A DNA stretch of 39,321 bases from Petrimonas sp. (GCA_028698105.1 JAQVEB010000001.1:1-39321); one strand, 5' to 3'; shown: positions 24,463 through 33,086, counted from the first letter of the stretch. Notes: generated by a model from the sequence alone, not told the origin. Numbers and translations are program-made.

Positions 24463-25293
24463 ATGACAGAGAAGGAAATGTCTTTTTGGGATCACCTGGA
24501 GGAATTCAGGTGGACGCTGATACGCATTATTATCGCGTTAATTGTGCTTTCGGTGGCAGGTTTTATTGTGATCCCTTATATTTTCAATTCCGGAATTCTG
24601 GCTCCCCGTTCTTCGGATTTCATTACTTATCGTTTTTTTGAAAAAGCGGGCGAAATATTTCCTTTCCTGCCCGACTTCTCTGCCGATGCCTTCGATGTTG
24701 ATCTATTGAATATCAACATGACAACGCAGTTCATGACCTATATTTCCACCTCTTTCGCTTTTGCCGTTTTGCTGGCCATTCCCTATCTCATCTATGAGAT
24801 TTGGCGTTTCATTAGCCCCGCGCTTTATGAAAACGAAGCCAAAGGCGTGAAAATGGCATTCGCGTTTGGTGGCGTGATGTTCGTTATCGGGTGTTTGGTG
24901 GGCTATTTTATCGTTTTCCCACTGATATTCCGTTTTTTGATCACTTTCGAGTTGAGCGACGCCATAAAAAACACCATCTCGCTCGATTCCTACATGAGTA
25001 ATTTCTATACCCTGATCCTTATCATGGGCATTGTTTTCGAGCTGCCGCTGGTATGTTGGCTTCTGTCCAATCTCGGTCTGCTCTACCGTTCTTTCTTCCG
25101 CAAATACCGCAAACATGCCGTAGTGGGCGCGTTGCTTGCCGCTGCGTTAATCACGCCTTCCGGTGATCCGTTCTCGCTTTTCGTAGTAACCATACCCCTT
25201 TACATGCTTTGGGAACTGAGCGCGCTGGTGGTAAAAAAAGACCCGCCGGAAGAACCCGAAGAAGAGGATAATCTGCCCGCGGTGTTTGAATAA
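24463..25293 (+). CDS. tatC: Sec-independent protein translocase TatC
   Basis: A 276-residue polytopic protein with six hydrophobic segments. The N-terminal signature MSFWDHLEEFRWTLIR (signal-peptide recognition region) is intact, and so is the segment FISPALYENEAKG before the third helix. A segment of about 45 residues between helices 1 and 2 (about residues 47-85) forms the periplasmic loop. The acidic C-terminal tail (DPPEEPEEEDNLP) is cytoplasmic. TatC binds twin-arginine signal peptides and recruits TatA. No tatB gene is nearby, as is usual for minimal TatA-TatC systems in this phylum. Confidence 0.95.
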   Translation: MTEKEMSFWDHLEEFRWTLIRIIIALIVLSVAGFIVIPYIFNSGILAPRSSDFITYRFFEKAGEIFPFLPDFSADAFDVDLLNINMTTQFMTYISTSFAFAVLLAIPYLIYEIWRFISPALYENEAKGVKMAFAFGGVMFVIGCLVGYFIVFPLIFRFLITFELSDAIKNTISLDSYMSNFYTLILIMGIVFELPLVCWLLSNLGLLYRSFFRKYRKHAVVGALLAAALITPSGDPFSLFVVTIPLYMLWELSALVVKKDPPEEPEEEDNLPAVFE

Positions 25294-25315
25294 TCGCCTT
25301 TTGTTTCCTGATCCC

Positions 25316-25357
25316 GGAAAAAAATAAGTAGCTGCTGCTTTTGAAGCAACTGCTACT
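25316..25357 (-). terminator. yccF terminator
   Basis: AGTAGCTGCTGCTT (25327-25340) and AAGCAACTGCTACT (25344-25357) form a 14-bp stem with two mismatches. On the minus strand it is followed by TTATTTTTTT. Confidence 0.6.
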
Positions 25358-25422
25358 CTAGTTGTAAAACGCCTGTCGCAAGGATATGAACGGTATTTTC
25401 ACAATCCTTTCCGCACGCAAGA

Positions 25423-25803
25423 CTATCCGTTTTTGCTCACCACTTTTCTTCCAAACGGCACAAAAGCCAGTTTCATCAATTTAAAATGCTGGTTTCCGAA
25501 CGGGATGCCGATAATAGTGATGTAAAACAGCACGCCGAACAGCAAGTGTGTTAACGCGATCGGTAAACCACCGATAAAGAACCAGATAATGTTCATAACA
25601 GTGGATAAGCAACCCGATGAAGTTTCGCTACGCACTACTTTTTTGCCGAAAGGGAACAGTTCCAGTTCGGCCAGTTTCAGCGATTGCAACCCGAAAGGAA
25701 TGCCGATAATGGTGATCATCAATCCGATACTGGCAATGACGTATTCCACAGCCGATACAAATCCGCCGAATACGATCCAGATAATATTTCCTAATGTACT
25801 CAT
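25423..25803 (-). CDS. YccF domain membrane protein
   Basis: A 126-residue inner-membrane protein built from an internal duplication: IGLMITIIGIPFGLQSLKLAELELFPFGKKV (split here by meaning, first half) and YITIIGIPFGNQHFKLMKLAFVPFGRKV in the second half. Each repeat carries a hydrophobic helix ending in IIGIPFG. About three to four membrane segments in total. The function of YccF proteins is unknown. It is convergent with tatC, and the only upstream sequence before the ridA stop is the 11-bp tandem array, so its promoter must lie within or next to that array. Confidence 0.9.
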   Translation of the reverse strand: MSTLGNIIWIVFGGFVSAVEYVIASIGLMITIIGIPFGLQSLKLAELELFPFGKKVVRSETSSGCLSTVMNIIWFFIGGLPIALTHLLFGVLFYITIIGIPFGNQHFKLMKLAFVPFGRKVVSKNG

Positions 25804-25826
25804 AATTCAATGGGGTTTCGATTGTT

Positions 25827-25990
25827 ATTCAGTTGTAATTCAATGGTTATTCGGTTGTTATTCGGTTGTTATTCGGTTGTTATTCAATGGTTATTCGTTG
25901 CATAGTTGAACGGCTCAACGCCGCAACGAATAACGCGAAGCGAATATCTATTCAATTACGGCAAAGCCGAATATCCATTGAATAACGCGT
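25827..25990. repeat. 11-bp tandem array and nested inverted repeats between ridA and yccF
   Basis: Six consecutive 11-bp units run from 25827 to 25892: ATTCAGTTGTA, ATTCAATGGTT, three identical ATTCGGTTGTT, and ATTCAATGGTT. The stretch to 25990 carries complementary words, for example GTTATTCGTTG with CAACGAATAAC, and GTTATTCAATGG with CCATTGAATAAC. The whole can fold into a long hairpin. Confidence 0.7.
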
Positions 25991-25996
25991 AGCAAA

Positions 25997-26374
25997 TTAC
26001 CTTATCGCGATTACTTCAATTTCCACTAACGCGTTTTTGGGCAGCGTTTTCACGGCAAAAGCCGAGCGAGCGGGAAATCCGTTACTAAATTGCTTTTCGT
26101 ACACCCCGTTCATCTCGGCAAAATGATCCATATCCGATAAAAAAACCGTGGTTTTTACGATGTTGTCCACATTGAGCCCGGCTTCCGACAGGATTGCCTT
26201 GATGTTGACGAAACATTGAGTTGTTTGTTCTTTTACGTCACCGGCCACAAAGTTACCCGTGGTGCAGTCAATCGGCAATTGTCCCGATAAAAACACCATT
26301 CCGTTGGCTTCGATGGCCTGACTGTATGGCCCGATCGCTGCCGGCGCCATGTTTGTTGAAATTACTTTTTTCAT
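25997..26374 (-). CDS. ridA: RidA family enamine/imine deaminase
   Basis: A 125-residue protein that hydrolyses reactive enamine/imine intermediates such as 2-aminoacrylate released by PLP enzymes. Typical segments: APAAIGPYSQAIEANGMVFLSGQLPID near the start, NIKAILSEAGLNVDNIVKTTVFLSDM in the middle, and the C-terminal PARSAFAVKTLPKNALVEIEVIA with the substrate-binding Arg and Glu. Start taken at ATG 26374 (MKKVISTNMAP); the longer frame from 26407 reads into the palindromic repeat and is rejected. The gene lies downstream of rlmB on the same strand, separated by repeat element 1. Confidence 0.95.
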   Translation of the reverse strand: MKKVISTNMAPAAIGPYSQAIEANGMVFLSGQLPIDCTTGNFVAGDVKEQTTQCFVNIKAILSEAGLNVDNIVKTTVFLSDMDHFAEMNGVYEKQFSNGFPARSAFAVKTLPKNALVEIEVIAIR

Positions 26375-26387
26375 ATTTTTTAGATTG

Positions 26388-26497
26388 AGCCCCTCCAACC
26401 TCCCCAAAGGGGAGGCTATTACGGGCTGTGATTATTTTTCTACGCTTTCAAATACCCTACATCCGATTCTCCCCCTTTGGGGGAGCCGGAGGGGGCT
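26388..26497. repeat. Paired GC-rich palindromic repeat, element 1 (ridA/rlmB)
   Basis: GCCCCTCCAACCTCCCC-AAA-GGGGAGGC at the left and CTCCCCCTTTGGGGGAG followed by CCGGAGGGGGC at the right are inverted copies of one another, each itself a palindrome. They enclose about 35 unrelated bases. It is the same design as the element at 27231-27345. Confidence 0.75.
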
Positions 26498-26498
26498 T

Positions 26499-27230
26499 TT
26501 ATCGTTGCCTTATCACTTCATATATCATAACGCCTGCGGCGACGGAAACGTTCAACGACTGAATACTGCCAAACTGCGGGATGCGCACCAACTCATCGCA
26601 AATGCGAAGGATATCGGTGGATACGCCTTCATCTTCGGAACCCATAACGATAGCAACGGGATCCTTCAGGTCGGTTTCCGTATAATTATGCGCGGCTTTT
26701 TCGCTCGCGGCCACAACTTTTATACCGCTGTTTTTAAGAAAAACAATGGCCTCTTTCAAGCTGTTCTCTCGACAAACAGGCAGCGTGTGCAACGCTCCGG
26801 CGGAAGTTTTTATGGCATCGGCGTTCACCGATACGCTGCCGCGCGAGGGGATCACAATGGCATCAACGCCGGCCACTTCGCATGTGCGGGCAATGGCTCC
26901 GAAGTTGCGCACATCGGTAATACCATCCAGCACGAGGATAAACGGATTTTTGCCTTGTTCGTACAAAAACGGCACGATCTGTTCCAATTTCTGGTACGTT
27001 ACCGCCGATGTGAAAGCGATAACACCCTGGTGGTTTTTCCGCGTAATGCGGTCAATGCGTTCCACCGGAACTTTTTGCATCGGGATTTCGTAGCGGCGCA
27101 GCACATCCTGCAGTTCTCTGAACAACTCGCCGGAAAGCTCCCGCTTAACCATCACTTTATCAATATCTTTTCCGGCTTCCACCGCTTCTATCACGGCACG
27201 AATGCCGAAGATCATTTCCTTTTCTTTCAT
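26499..27230 (-). CDS. rlmB: 23S rRNA Gm2251 2'-O-methyltransferase (TrmH/SpoU family)
   Basis: A 243-residue SPOUT methyltransferase. N-terminal substrate-binding domain (MIFGIRAVIEAVEAGKDIDKVMVKRE), then the catalytic trefoil-knot domain with motif 1 LDGITDVRNFGAIARTCEVAGVD (the catalytic Arg follows FGAI), motif 2 VAIVMGSEDEGVS and motif 3 RIPQFGSIQSLNVSVAAGVMIYE. Members methylate the 2'-O of ribose in rRNA or tRNA; RlmB is the best fit by length and domain order. ATG 27230 is chosen; the four extra residues of the longer frame come from repeat element 2. It is flanked on both sides by copies of the palindromic element. Confidence 0.92.
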   Translation of the reverse strand: MKEKEMIFGIRAVIEAVEAGKDIDKVMVKRELSGELFRELQDVLRRYEIPMQKVPVERIDRITRKNHQGVIAFTSAVTYQKLEQIVPFLYEQGKNPFILVLDGITDVRNFGAIARTCEVAGVDAIVIPSRGSVSVNADAIKTSAGALHTLPVCRENSLKEAIVFLKNSGIKVVAASEKAAHNYTETDLKDPVAIVMGSEDEGVSTDILRICDELVRIPQFGSIQSLNVSVAAGVMIYEVIRQR

Positions 27231-27345
27231 TGGCTCCTCCAACCTCCACGAAGGGGAGGCTTAAGATTTTATTGTTATTTGTTTTTTGTCGTGACTGAAT
27301 TCGCAACCACCTCTCCCCCTTTGGGGTAGCCGGAGGGGGCTAACA
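27231..27345. repeat. Paired GC-rich palindromic repeat, element 2 (rlmB/recN)
   Basis: GGCTCCTCCAACCTCCACG-AAGGGGAGGC on the left (27231-27262) and CTCCCCCTTTGGGG followed by GCCGGAGGGGGC on the right (27308-27344), inverted to each other, with an unrelated interior. The right half lies inside the recN coding sequence. Confidence 0.7.
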
Positions 27346-28990
27346 TCACCTTCGCGTTCTCAACAGCCTGCGCCGTTGTTTCCGCACCGCTGAGCATGCG
27401 GGCGATTTCGGCAACGCGTTCTTTCTCCGAGAGCTGGCTCATAAACGTTTGCGTGGAATCTTCGCTATCCTGTTTGTAAACAATGTAATGCGTATCGCCT
27501 TTGGAGGCGATTTGCGGCAGGTGCGTTATGGCAATAACCTGCATATCGCGGCTCATATCGTGCATGATCCGCCCCATTTTATCGGCAATTTCGCCCGATG
27601 TGCCCGTATCAATTTCATCGAAGATGATGGTTGGAAGCGCCGCCGCACCGGCAATCATGGCTTTGATGCAGAGCATCAGGCGCGAAATCTCTCCGCCGGA
27701 GGCGATTTGTGAGACGGGTTGCATTTCCACATTTTTGTTGGCCGAAAAAAGAAACTGAACGTTGTCCAGGCCGGTTTCATCGGGATGTGTTTTTTGCCGG
27801 AACCGGCAACTGAAACGTGCATTAGGCATTCCCAGATACGTCAGTTTTTCGGTCAATTCTTTTTCGATAGCGGGAGTGGCCGATTGTCTTTTTTCACTCA
27901 GTTCCTGCGCTTTTGCAACCATTTTTTCCTGTTTTATAGCAAGGTTTTTTTCTGCCAGGGCTATTTTTTCGTCCAACGAATCCATGTTTTCCAGTTTCGC
28001 GGCAAAATCTTGCTGCAAATCAAGTAGTTGCTGTATTGTTTCAACCGAATGTTTTTTCTGCAAATCATATATTAAACTCAACCGGTCTTCAACGATTTGC
28101 TGCCGATCCGGATTGAATTCAATTTCTTCAAAGAGGCGCTCCGCTTCGCTTCGCACATCTTTTAGTTCGATATACGCCGATTCGATACGGGAACTCAATT
28201 CTCCGGCTCTCGAAAAAACGCCCTGCACGCCGTGCGCTTTTTCAAGCGCAGCTTTCAACAGACTTTCCACGTTTTGGCCCTCGCCCGAAAGCAAATTTGC
28301 AATGGCAAACAAACCCGATTTTATTTCTTCGGCATGCGTAAGTTCGTCCAGTTCCGTTTCCAACTCGTCCTGCTCCGTCGGTTGAAGTTTTGCGTCGTTT
28401 AACGCGGTAAACTGAAAGCGCACGTAATCTTCTTCCTCCTTATTCCTCCTCACGGATTCCTGCAACGATCCGTATTCTTTTTCCGCCGATTTGAATTCAG
28501 CAAACGCCACAGTGAATTCCTCGCGAAGCGATTTGGTTTTTGCCAGCAAGTCCACCACCAGAAGTTGGAACATATCGTCGTTCAGCGCCAGGTTTTGATG
28601 TTGGGAATGAACGTCTATCAATTGGTCACCCAATGTCTTGAGATCGTTGAGATACACGGGTGAATCGTTCACGAACGCGCGCGATTTTCCGTTCGCCCAA
28701 ATTTCGCGACGCAAAATACACTCCGCATCGTCATACTCCCAGTCTTTTTCGCTGAAAAGCGGTTTAAGGTCGTATTTCGAAATGTCGAACACCCCTTCTA
28801 TCGTGCATTTCGTCTCGTTTTGCTTGATATGCTTCGCATCGGCGCGCTGTCCTAAGATAAGCGAAAGCGCACCCAGGATAATGGATTTTCCGGCGCCGGT
28901 TTCTCCCGTGATAACGGAAAAACCCGCGGTAAAATCAATATTCAACGAGTCAATAAGGGCGTAATTTTCTATCGCGAGCGATTTGAGCAT
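27275..28990 (-). CDS. recN: DNA repair protein RecN
   Basis: A 571-residue SMC-like ATPase for double-strand-break repair. The N-terminal Walker A is GETGAGKSIILGALSLILG, and the coiled-coil arms span about 150-370. The C-terminal lobe has the ABC signature ASGGEISRLMLCIKAM, Walker B PTIIFDEIDTGTSGEIADKM and the H-loop VIAITHLPQIASKGD. The natural end of the family is near VENAKVMLA; the last 19 residues (PSGYPKGG... TKNK) are encoded by repeat element 2 and beyond, so the repeat has extended the protein. That tail is outside the catalytic core and probably tolerated. Confidence 0.96.
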   Translation of the reverse strand: MLKSLAIENYALIDSLNIDFTAGFSVITGETGAGKSIILGALSLILGQRADAKHIKQNETKCTIEGVFDISKYDLKPLFSEKDWEYDDAECILRREIWANGKSRAFVNDSPVYLNDLKTLGDQLIDVHSQHQNLALNDDMFQLLVVDLLAKTKSLREEFTVAFAEFKSAEKEYGSLQESVRRNKEEEDYVRFQFTALNDAKLQPTEQDELETELDELTHAEEIKSGLFAIANLLSGEGQNVESLLKAALEKAHGVQGVFSRAGELSSRIESAYIELKDVRSEAERLFEEIEFNPDRQQIVEDRLSLIYDLQKKHSVETIQQLLDLQQDFAAKLENMDSLDEKIALAEKNLAIKQEKMVAKAQELSEKRQSATPAIEKELTEKLTYLGMPNARFSCRFRQKTHPDETGLDNVQFLFSANKNVEMQPVSQIASGGEISRLMLCIKAMIAGAAALPTIIFDEIDTGTSGEIADKMGRIMHDMSRDMQVIAITHLPQIASKGDTHYIVYKQDSEDSTQTFMSQLSEKERVAEIARMLSGAETTAQAVENAKVMLAPSGYPKGGEVVANSVTTKNK

Positions 28991-28996
28991 TTTTAA

Positions 28997-29416
28997 TTAC
29001 TGTTTTTCTATGAATTCTGCAATGGTAATAATTTGCGTTTTTTCAAAAGGATTCAACTCCAATAGATCTTTATCTCCCGTCAGCAAAAAATCGGCTTTTC
29101 CATCTTTCGCAAGTGACAATAGGAAATTATCGTTGAAATCGCGACATACATTTATTCTGCTTTTCACATCTACAAAATCAATGTAGGCATCGAAAACAGA
29201 TAAGATATCTTCCAACGCTTGCTCTTCACGGAAATATTTTCTCAATTTCGGTTTCTGAATTGTAGCCCCCAGTTCATCAATTAGTTCGGCGCTAAAAAGC
29301 AAAATAAAATTGTTATTGACAAACAATTTATCAAGAATTTCAAATTGATTTGAAATAAGAAAACTGATCCAAATATTTGTATCAATAATTACTCTATATT
29401 GTTTATTTTTTCGCAT
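28997..29416 (-). CDS. PIN-domain toxin (putative RNase)
   Basis: A 139-residue PIN-fold protein of the family often called putative toxin component, PIN family. Acidic active-site residues are visible: D in VIIDTNIWISFL near the start, E in AELIDELG, D in NVCRDFNDNFLLSLA and D in FLLTGDKDLL. It would cleave RNA with Mg. It overlaps the antitoxin gene by 14 bases and ends six bases before recN. All catalytic residues are present, so in contrast to the ParE/RelE module at 20.8-21.4 kb this one is probably functional. Confidence 0.85.
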   Translation of the reverse strand: MRKNKQYRVIIDTNIWISFLISNQFEILDKLFVNNNFILLFSAELIDELGATIQKPKLRKYFREEQALEDILSVFDAYIDFVDVKSRINVCRDFNDNFLLSLAKDGKADFLLTGDKDLLELNPFEKTQIITIAEFIEKQ

Positions 29417-29618
29417 TCCTCTCTGCTCTTACTTCATCTACCATCTTTGAGATCTCATCCAAGTCAGGAACCGAAGTACTGTTTTTCCGCATTTTCTTTA
29501 AATACAATTTTAATTTTGAAGCGGGTTCTTCGGTAATTTTGATCAGATTCAAATCCTGCATGCTTTCTATGAGTTGAAGAGCTTTAGGATTCAATATTTC
29601 TATTTTTATTGCTTCCAT
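29403..29618 (-). CDS. Antitoxin partner of the PIN toxin
   Basis: A 71-residue protein (MEAIKIEILNPKALQLIESMQDLNLIKI) with a beta-strand/helix N-terminus followed by a charged helical tail (DLDEISKMVDEVRAERNAKK). This matches the usual small antitoxins encoded just ahead of PIN toxins. It overlaps the toxin start by 14 bases, typical of translational coupling in such modules. It probably neutralises the toxin by covering the active site with its C-terminal helix. No named family is certain. Confidence 0.75.
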   Translation of the reverse strand: MEAIKIEILNPKALQLIESMQDLNLIKITEEPASKLKLYLKKMRKNSTSVPDLDEISKMVDEVRAERNAKK

Positions 29619-29628
29619 ATATCTAATA

Positions 29629-29922
29629 TTATATCGTTTTATAAAAATTCAATTCATTGCGTAAATCATCCAACTCCTGCTGCAACAATTTCACCCGATT
29701 CAGCATGTGATGCAGCGCTTCAATGCCTTCCACATTGATGTCCATATCATAGTACCAGCGCACAAACTGTTCCAATTCCGACAAATTATCGCATTCCACA
29801 AACCGTTCATCGTCCTGCGAAACGATCTGGATTAAACCGGACTCGCCCAATGAATCAATGAATCGCTCCTCCACTTCGTAAATGCGCAGGCACTCGCTGT
29901 ACAATATTCTGTTTTCGTTCAT
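29629..29922 (-). CDS. cbpM: Chaperone modulator CbpM
   Basis: A 97-residue MerR-like helical protein. Opening [27 protein letters not shown] is the HTH-like part, and the middle [28 protein letters not shown] is typical of CbpM. CbpM binds the J-domain of CbpA and inhibits its co-chaperone and DNA-binding activity. It overlaps the end of cbpA by four bases, so production of the pair is coupled. Confidence 0.9.
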   Translation of the reverse strand: MNENRILYSECLRIYEVEERFIDSLGESGLIQIVSQDDERFVECDNLSELEQFVRWYYDMDINVEGIEALHHMLNRVKLLQQELDDLRNELNFYKTI

Positions 29923-30842
29923 GATCTTCTGATTTTTGACAGTTCGGTAAATAATTCTTTCTCTTTCTCAGAAAGGTTTTGCGGAATATGCATCTTCAGC
30001 GTTACGTACAGATCGCCGAATTGGCCGTCTTTTTTATACACGGGAAATCCTTTGCCCTTCAGGCGAAGTTTTGCATCAGGTTGCGTACCGGGTTTCAGTT
30101 TCATTTTCACCTGGCCATCGAGCGTGTTTACCGATATTTCTCCGCCAAGCACCAGCGTGTAAATATCCACGGCAGCATCGGTATATAAGTCATCGCCCAA
30201 TCGTTTGAATTGCGGATCGTCTTTTATCGTAAAAGTGATGTACAGGTCGCCTTTTGGCCCGCCGTTGACACCCGGCTGACCATAACCCGAAAGTTTGATC
30301 TTCTGCCCGTCTGCCACACCGGCAGGAATAGTTATGCGGATGTTTTTCCCGTCGAGCGTGAGCTCTTGTTTGTGCGTTTGTGCCGCCTGACGAAGCGTAA
30401 GCTGCAATTCAGCCTGATAATCGCCGCCCTTATATTTACGCGACGAGCGCCCACCATGCGTGCGCTGCGAAAAACCGCTGCCGAACATGGAATGAAAAAA
30501 ATCGGAAAAATCGGCATCGGAAAAATCACCTTCGGTGTAAAACGTTTGTCCGCTTTGGCGGTTTGCCCATTGCTGCTGCTGTTGATATTGTTGTTGCGCT
30601 TTTTCGTATTCTTCGCCGTGGTTCCAGTTTTCGCCGTATTTGTCGTACTTCGCACGTTTTTCGGGATCGCTCAGCACTTCGTTCGCCTCGTTTATTTCCT
30701 GAAACTTGCGGTGCGCATCCTTATCGTTGGGATTCAGGTCGGGGTGCATTTTGCGCGCCAGTTTCCGGTAGGCTTTTTTTATATCGTCCTGCGATGCGTT
30801 TTTAGTAACGTCCAGAACTTTGTAGTAATCAATATATGCCAT
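29919..30842 (-). CDS. cbpA: DnaJ-like co-chaperone CbpA
   Basis: A 307-residue class B J-protein. The J-domain (1-70) has the HPD motif in [10 protein letters not shown] (33-35). A Gln/Gly/Phe/Ser-rich linker follows (about 75-135), including a long Gln run, and then two C-terminal beta domains ([33 protein letters not shown]). No zinc-finger repeats are present, which separates it from DnaJ itself. It stimulates DnaK ATPase and in enterobacteria also binds curved DNA. First gene of a two-gene operon with cbpM; a -7 box lies at 30874-30881. Confidence 0.94.
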   Translation of the reverse strand: MAYIDYYKVLDVTKNASQDDIKKAYRKLARKMHPDLNPNDKDAHRKFQEINEANEVLSDPEKRAKYDKYGENWNHGEEYEKAQQQYQQQQQWANRQSGQTFYTEGDFSDADFSDFFHSMFGSGFSQRTHGGRSSRKYKGGDYQAELQLTLRQAAQTHKQELTLDGKNIRITIPAGVADGQKIKLSGYGQPGVNGGPKGDLYITFTIKDDPQFKRLGDDLYTDAAVDIYTLVLGGEISVNTLDGQVKMKLKPGTQPDAKLRLKGKGFPVYKKDGQFGDLYVTLKMHIPQNLSEKEKELFTELSKIRRS

Positions 30843-30873
30843 TTTTTGAGTCTAATTAAAATAGAATCCGTTA

Positions 30874-30881
30874 CAAATATA
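30874..30881 (-). promoter_or_regulatory. Candidate -7 box of cbpA-cbpM
   Basis: Minus-strand TATATTTG, 32 bases before the ATG at 30842. No clear -33 box at the usual spacing. Confidence 0.45.
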
Positions 30882-30937
30882 GCAAAAATTATGCCCGTAC
30901 TTGTGTTTTGAAAAAGAAAAACGATACGCGGGTTTGG

Positions 30938-32914
30938 CTAATAAAGACCGAAAGTGCGGTCTGTAACTTTGAATTCCGTCCGCCGGTTGATCTGGTCGGT
31001 AATTTCCTGTTGTTCGGGCGTGAGTTTTTCGATGAAATCTTCGGAAAGGGTGTCGCCTTCTTTCAGAAAATCGTTTTTTTCGGCGATGTTTTTCGTAACG
31101 GTTTTCGGCTGTGTTTCCCCGTAACCCGCAGCCGTTAGGCGTTTGTCGTCAATTCCCTGCGAAACAAGGTAGTGAACCACAGACTGTGCGCGGCGCAGCG
31201 ACAAGTTTTGGTTGTACTCGCCGGAACCTTTTCGGTCGGTATGGGCTGAAAGCTCGATTGAGATATTCGGATTTTCCTGTAGAATTTTGATCAATCCGTC
31301 CAGCTCTTCTTTGGATTCGGGACGAAGCGTTGCTTTATCGAAATCGTAAAAAATATTTTCCAAAATAACGGGCTTGTTATACGGTATCATTTCAAAATCA
31401 ACATAATACAACGTGTCTTTTTCAAGCGGAGAAGTGTGAAGCGATTGTTTCAGGTTCAAAAAACCGTCGGCAGAGGCTGCAAACACGTAGCTCACATTTT
31501 TAGCAGCATTAAACCGGTACGTTCCGTCTTTTTTCGTAACGAATTCGCGTTGCGAACCATCGTCTCCGATAACCGAAATTCTCGCTCCCTCGATAAACTG
31601 ATCCTCTTTATCTACGGCAAAACCCTCCACCTCAACGTTCAGGTCGGGGTACGCGAAAGAATAAATGTGATCGTAACCCTTCGCATCGTTGCGGTTGGAA
31701 CTAAAGAATCCGTTTTCTTTCTGTTTTTCAAACGTAATACCGAAATCATCGGCCGAAGAATTGACCGGAAAAGGCATCGCATCAACATGCCAACGGTTTG
31801 TTTTAGTTCTTTTTACCGCCTTAAAAATATCCAGTCCGCCCAAACCCGGATGCCCGTCGGAAGAAAAATAGAGCGTACTGTCGTTCCTCAGGGAAGGGAA
31901 CATCTCATCGCCCGGCGTATTGATCTCGCTTCCGGCGTTTCTTACGGAAAGTACCGCCGTTCCGTCTATTACGGCGATCCAAATATCTTTTCCGCCGTAA
32001 CCGCCCGGCATATCGGACACAAAATACAGTTCCGTGCCGAACGAAGATACGGCCGGATGCGCAAAAACCGAAACGGTATCGTTCATCGCAAGCATTACCT
32101 CCCCGCCCGCACCCCATTGCGCCCCGGTGCGTTTTGAAACATAAATACGCGCTGTGGTGGGACGGTTGGCATCTTCGGGGCAAAACGTGTAGTACATGGA
32201 TTCGCCGGAGGCTGTAAACGATGGCGTGCCTTCGTCCATTTCGGTATTGATCGTTGAACCGATGCTTTTGGGTTCCTGCCAGCCACCTTGTCTGCTTTTG
32301 CGGGATGTGAAGATATCGTTGTTTTTCAGTCCCGTAATCGTGCTGATGGTGTCGCCCGACGCTTCATCGTGCGAAGAGGTGAAATACAGCGTTTCACCAT
32401 CTGCCGAAAGTACAGGGCTGAAATCAGACTGGCGGGAATTGAGTGTCTCCACGCGTTTGACCTTGTAACGCGATAGGTGAGCGGAATTGGATTGCGCCAG
32501 CGCCACTCCTTCCAGTCCGTTTTTCGCTAACACACTGTTGGGAACCATTTTCAGATAATCTCCGTATGCTTTCCCCGCCTGCAGATACTGACCGTTTTTG
32601 TGCAACTGTTGCGCGTAGCGCAGATACATCAGCGTGTCGGGATAGTTGTAGCGGATGGCGCTGGCGTAAGCCGTAACGGCGCGTTGTGTCATGTTCAGCT
32701 TGCGGTAGTTTTGCGCCATTTCGTACGAAAGGATACCGCGCAAGGCTCTTTCGTCGCGCGGTGTTTTCCGATAGATCTTCCGGTAGCTTTCGGCAGCAGA
32801 AAAATACTCGCCGTTCAAATACTGACGACGGGCATCGCTCAGTTTCACTTCGTTGCACGAAACGAAAATAACAATAAAAACAAACAGATATGTGAAACGA
32901 ATTTTCCCCAACAA
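30938..32914 (-). CDS. PorE-like OmpA-family lipoprotein (TPR, propeller, CRD, OmpA)
   Basis: A 658-residue lipoprotein: signal peptide ending FIVIFVSC (Cys about residue 20). TPR-like repeats follow (about 28-150, including YLNGEYFSAAESYRKIY), then a PD40-type beta-propeller (about 155-420 with repeated LYFTSSHDE, MYYTFCPED, LYFVSDMPGGYGG and LYFSSDGHPGLGG). A carboxypeptidase-regulatory-like domain (about 425-510) is followed by a C-terminal OmpA peptidoglycan-binding domain (ELSAHTDRKGSGEYNQNLSLRRAQ). This order and length match PorE of the type IX secretion system, which ties the machinery to peptidoglycan. Similar OmpA/WD40 proteins exist outside T9SS, so orthology is likely but not certain. 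No other por genes are in the window. Confidence 0.85.
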   Translation of the reverse strand: MLGKIRFTYLFVFIVIFVSCNEVKLSDARRQYLNGEYFSAAESYRKIYRKTPRDERALRGILSYEMAQNYRKLNMTQRAVTAYASAIRYNYPDTLMYLRYAQQLHKNGQYLQAGKAYGDYLKMVPNSVLAKNGLEGVALAQSNSAHLSRYKVKRVETLNSRQSDFSPVLSADGETLYFTSSHDEASGDTISTITGLKNNDIFTSRKSRQGGWQEPKSIGSTINTEMDEGTPSFTASGESMYYTFCPEDANRPTTARIYVSKRTGAQWGAGGEVMLAMNDTVSVFAHPAVSSFGTELYFVSDMPGGYGGKDIWIAVIDGTAVLSVRNAGSEINTPGDEMFPSLRNDSTLYFSSDGHPGLGGLDIFKAVKRTKTNRWHVDAMPFPVNSSADDFGITFEKQKENGFFSSNRNDAKGYDHIYSFAYPDLNVEVEGFAVDKEDQFIEGARISVIGDDGSQREFVTKKDGTYRFNAAKNVSYVFAASADGFLNLKQSLHTSPLEKDTLYYVDFEMIPYNKPVILENIFYDFDKATLRPESKEELDGLIKILQENPNISIELSAHTDRKGSGEYNQNLSLRRAQSVVHYLVSQGIDDKRLTAAGYGETQPKTVTKNIAEKNDFLKEGDTLSEDFIEKLTPEQQEITDQINRRTEFKVTDRTFGLY

Positions 32915-32979
32915 AACAGTTTTTTGGTTATAACAGATTTTTGAGGGAAATATTGTGCTGGTTGATGAGTTTCGGAAAT

Positions 32980-33008
32980 CCGTCAGACCGCTTGGAGCGG
33001 TCTGACGG
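32980..33008. repeat. Perfect 13-bp-arm palindrome (REP-like)
   Basis: CCGTCAGACCGCT (32980-32992), loop TGG, AGCGGTCTGACGG (32996-33008). It lies between the adaptor stop and the PorE-like start. No T-run follows, so it looks like a repetitive extragenic palindrome more than a terminator. Confidence 0.65.
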
Positions 33009-33086
33009 GTTCGGGACTATTTAAGACCTTTATGGTTTTATTTTGATTTATTTCGGATTATTATGTGTATTGCGCGATGCCGAACG

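Noticed and set aside
25827-25892. Possible CRISPR array
   Set aside because: Units are 11 bp and directly adjacent with no spacers; no cas genes nearby.
26349-27329. Plus-strand frame of 326 codons
   Set aside because: Antisense to rlmB and ends of ridA/recN; not a protein by composition.
32980-33008. Terminator of the RND operon
   Set aside because: Very stable stem but no T-run on either side; kept as a REP-like palindrome.
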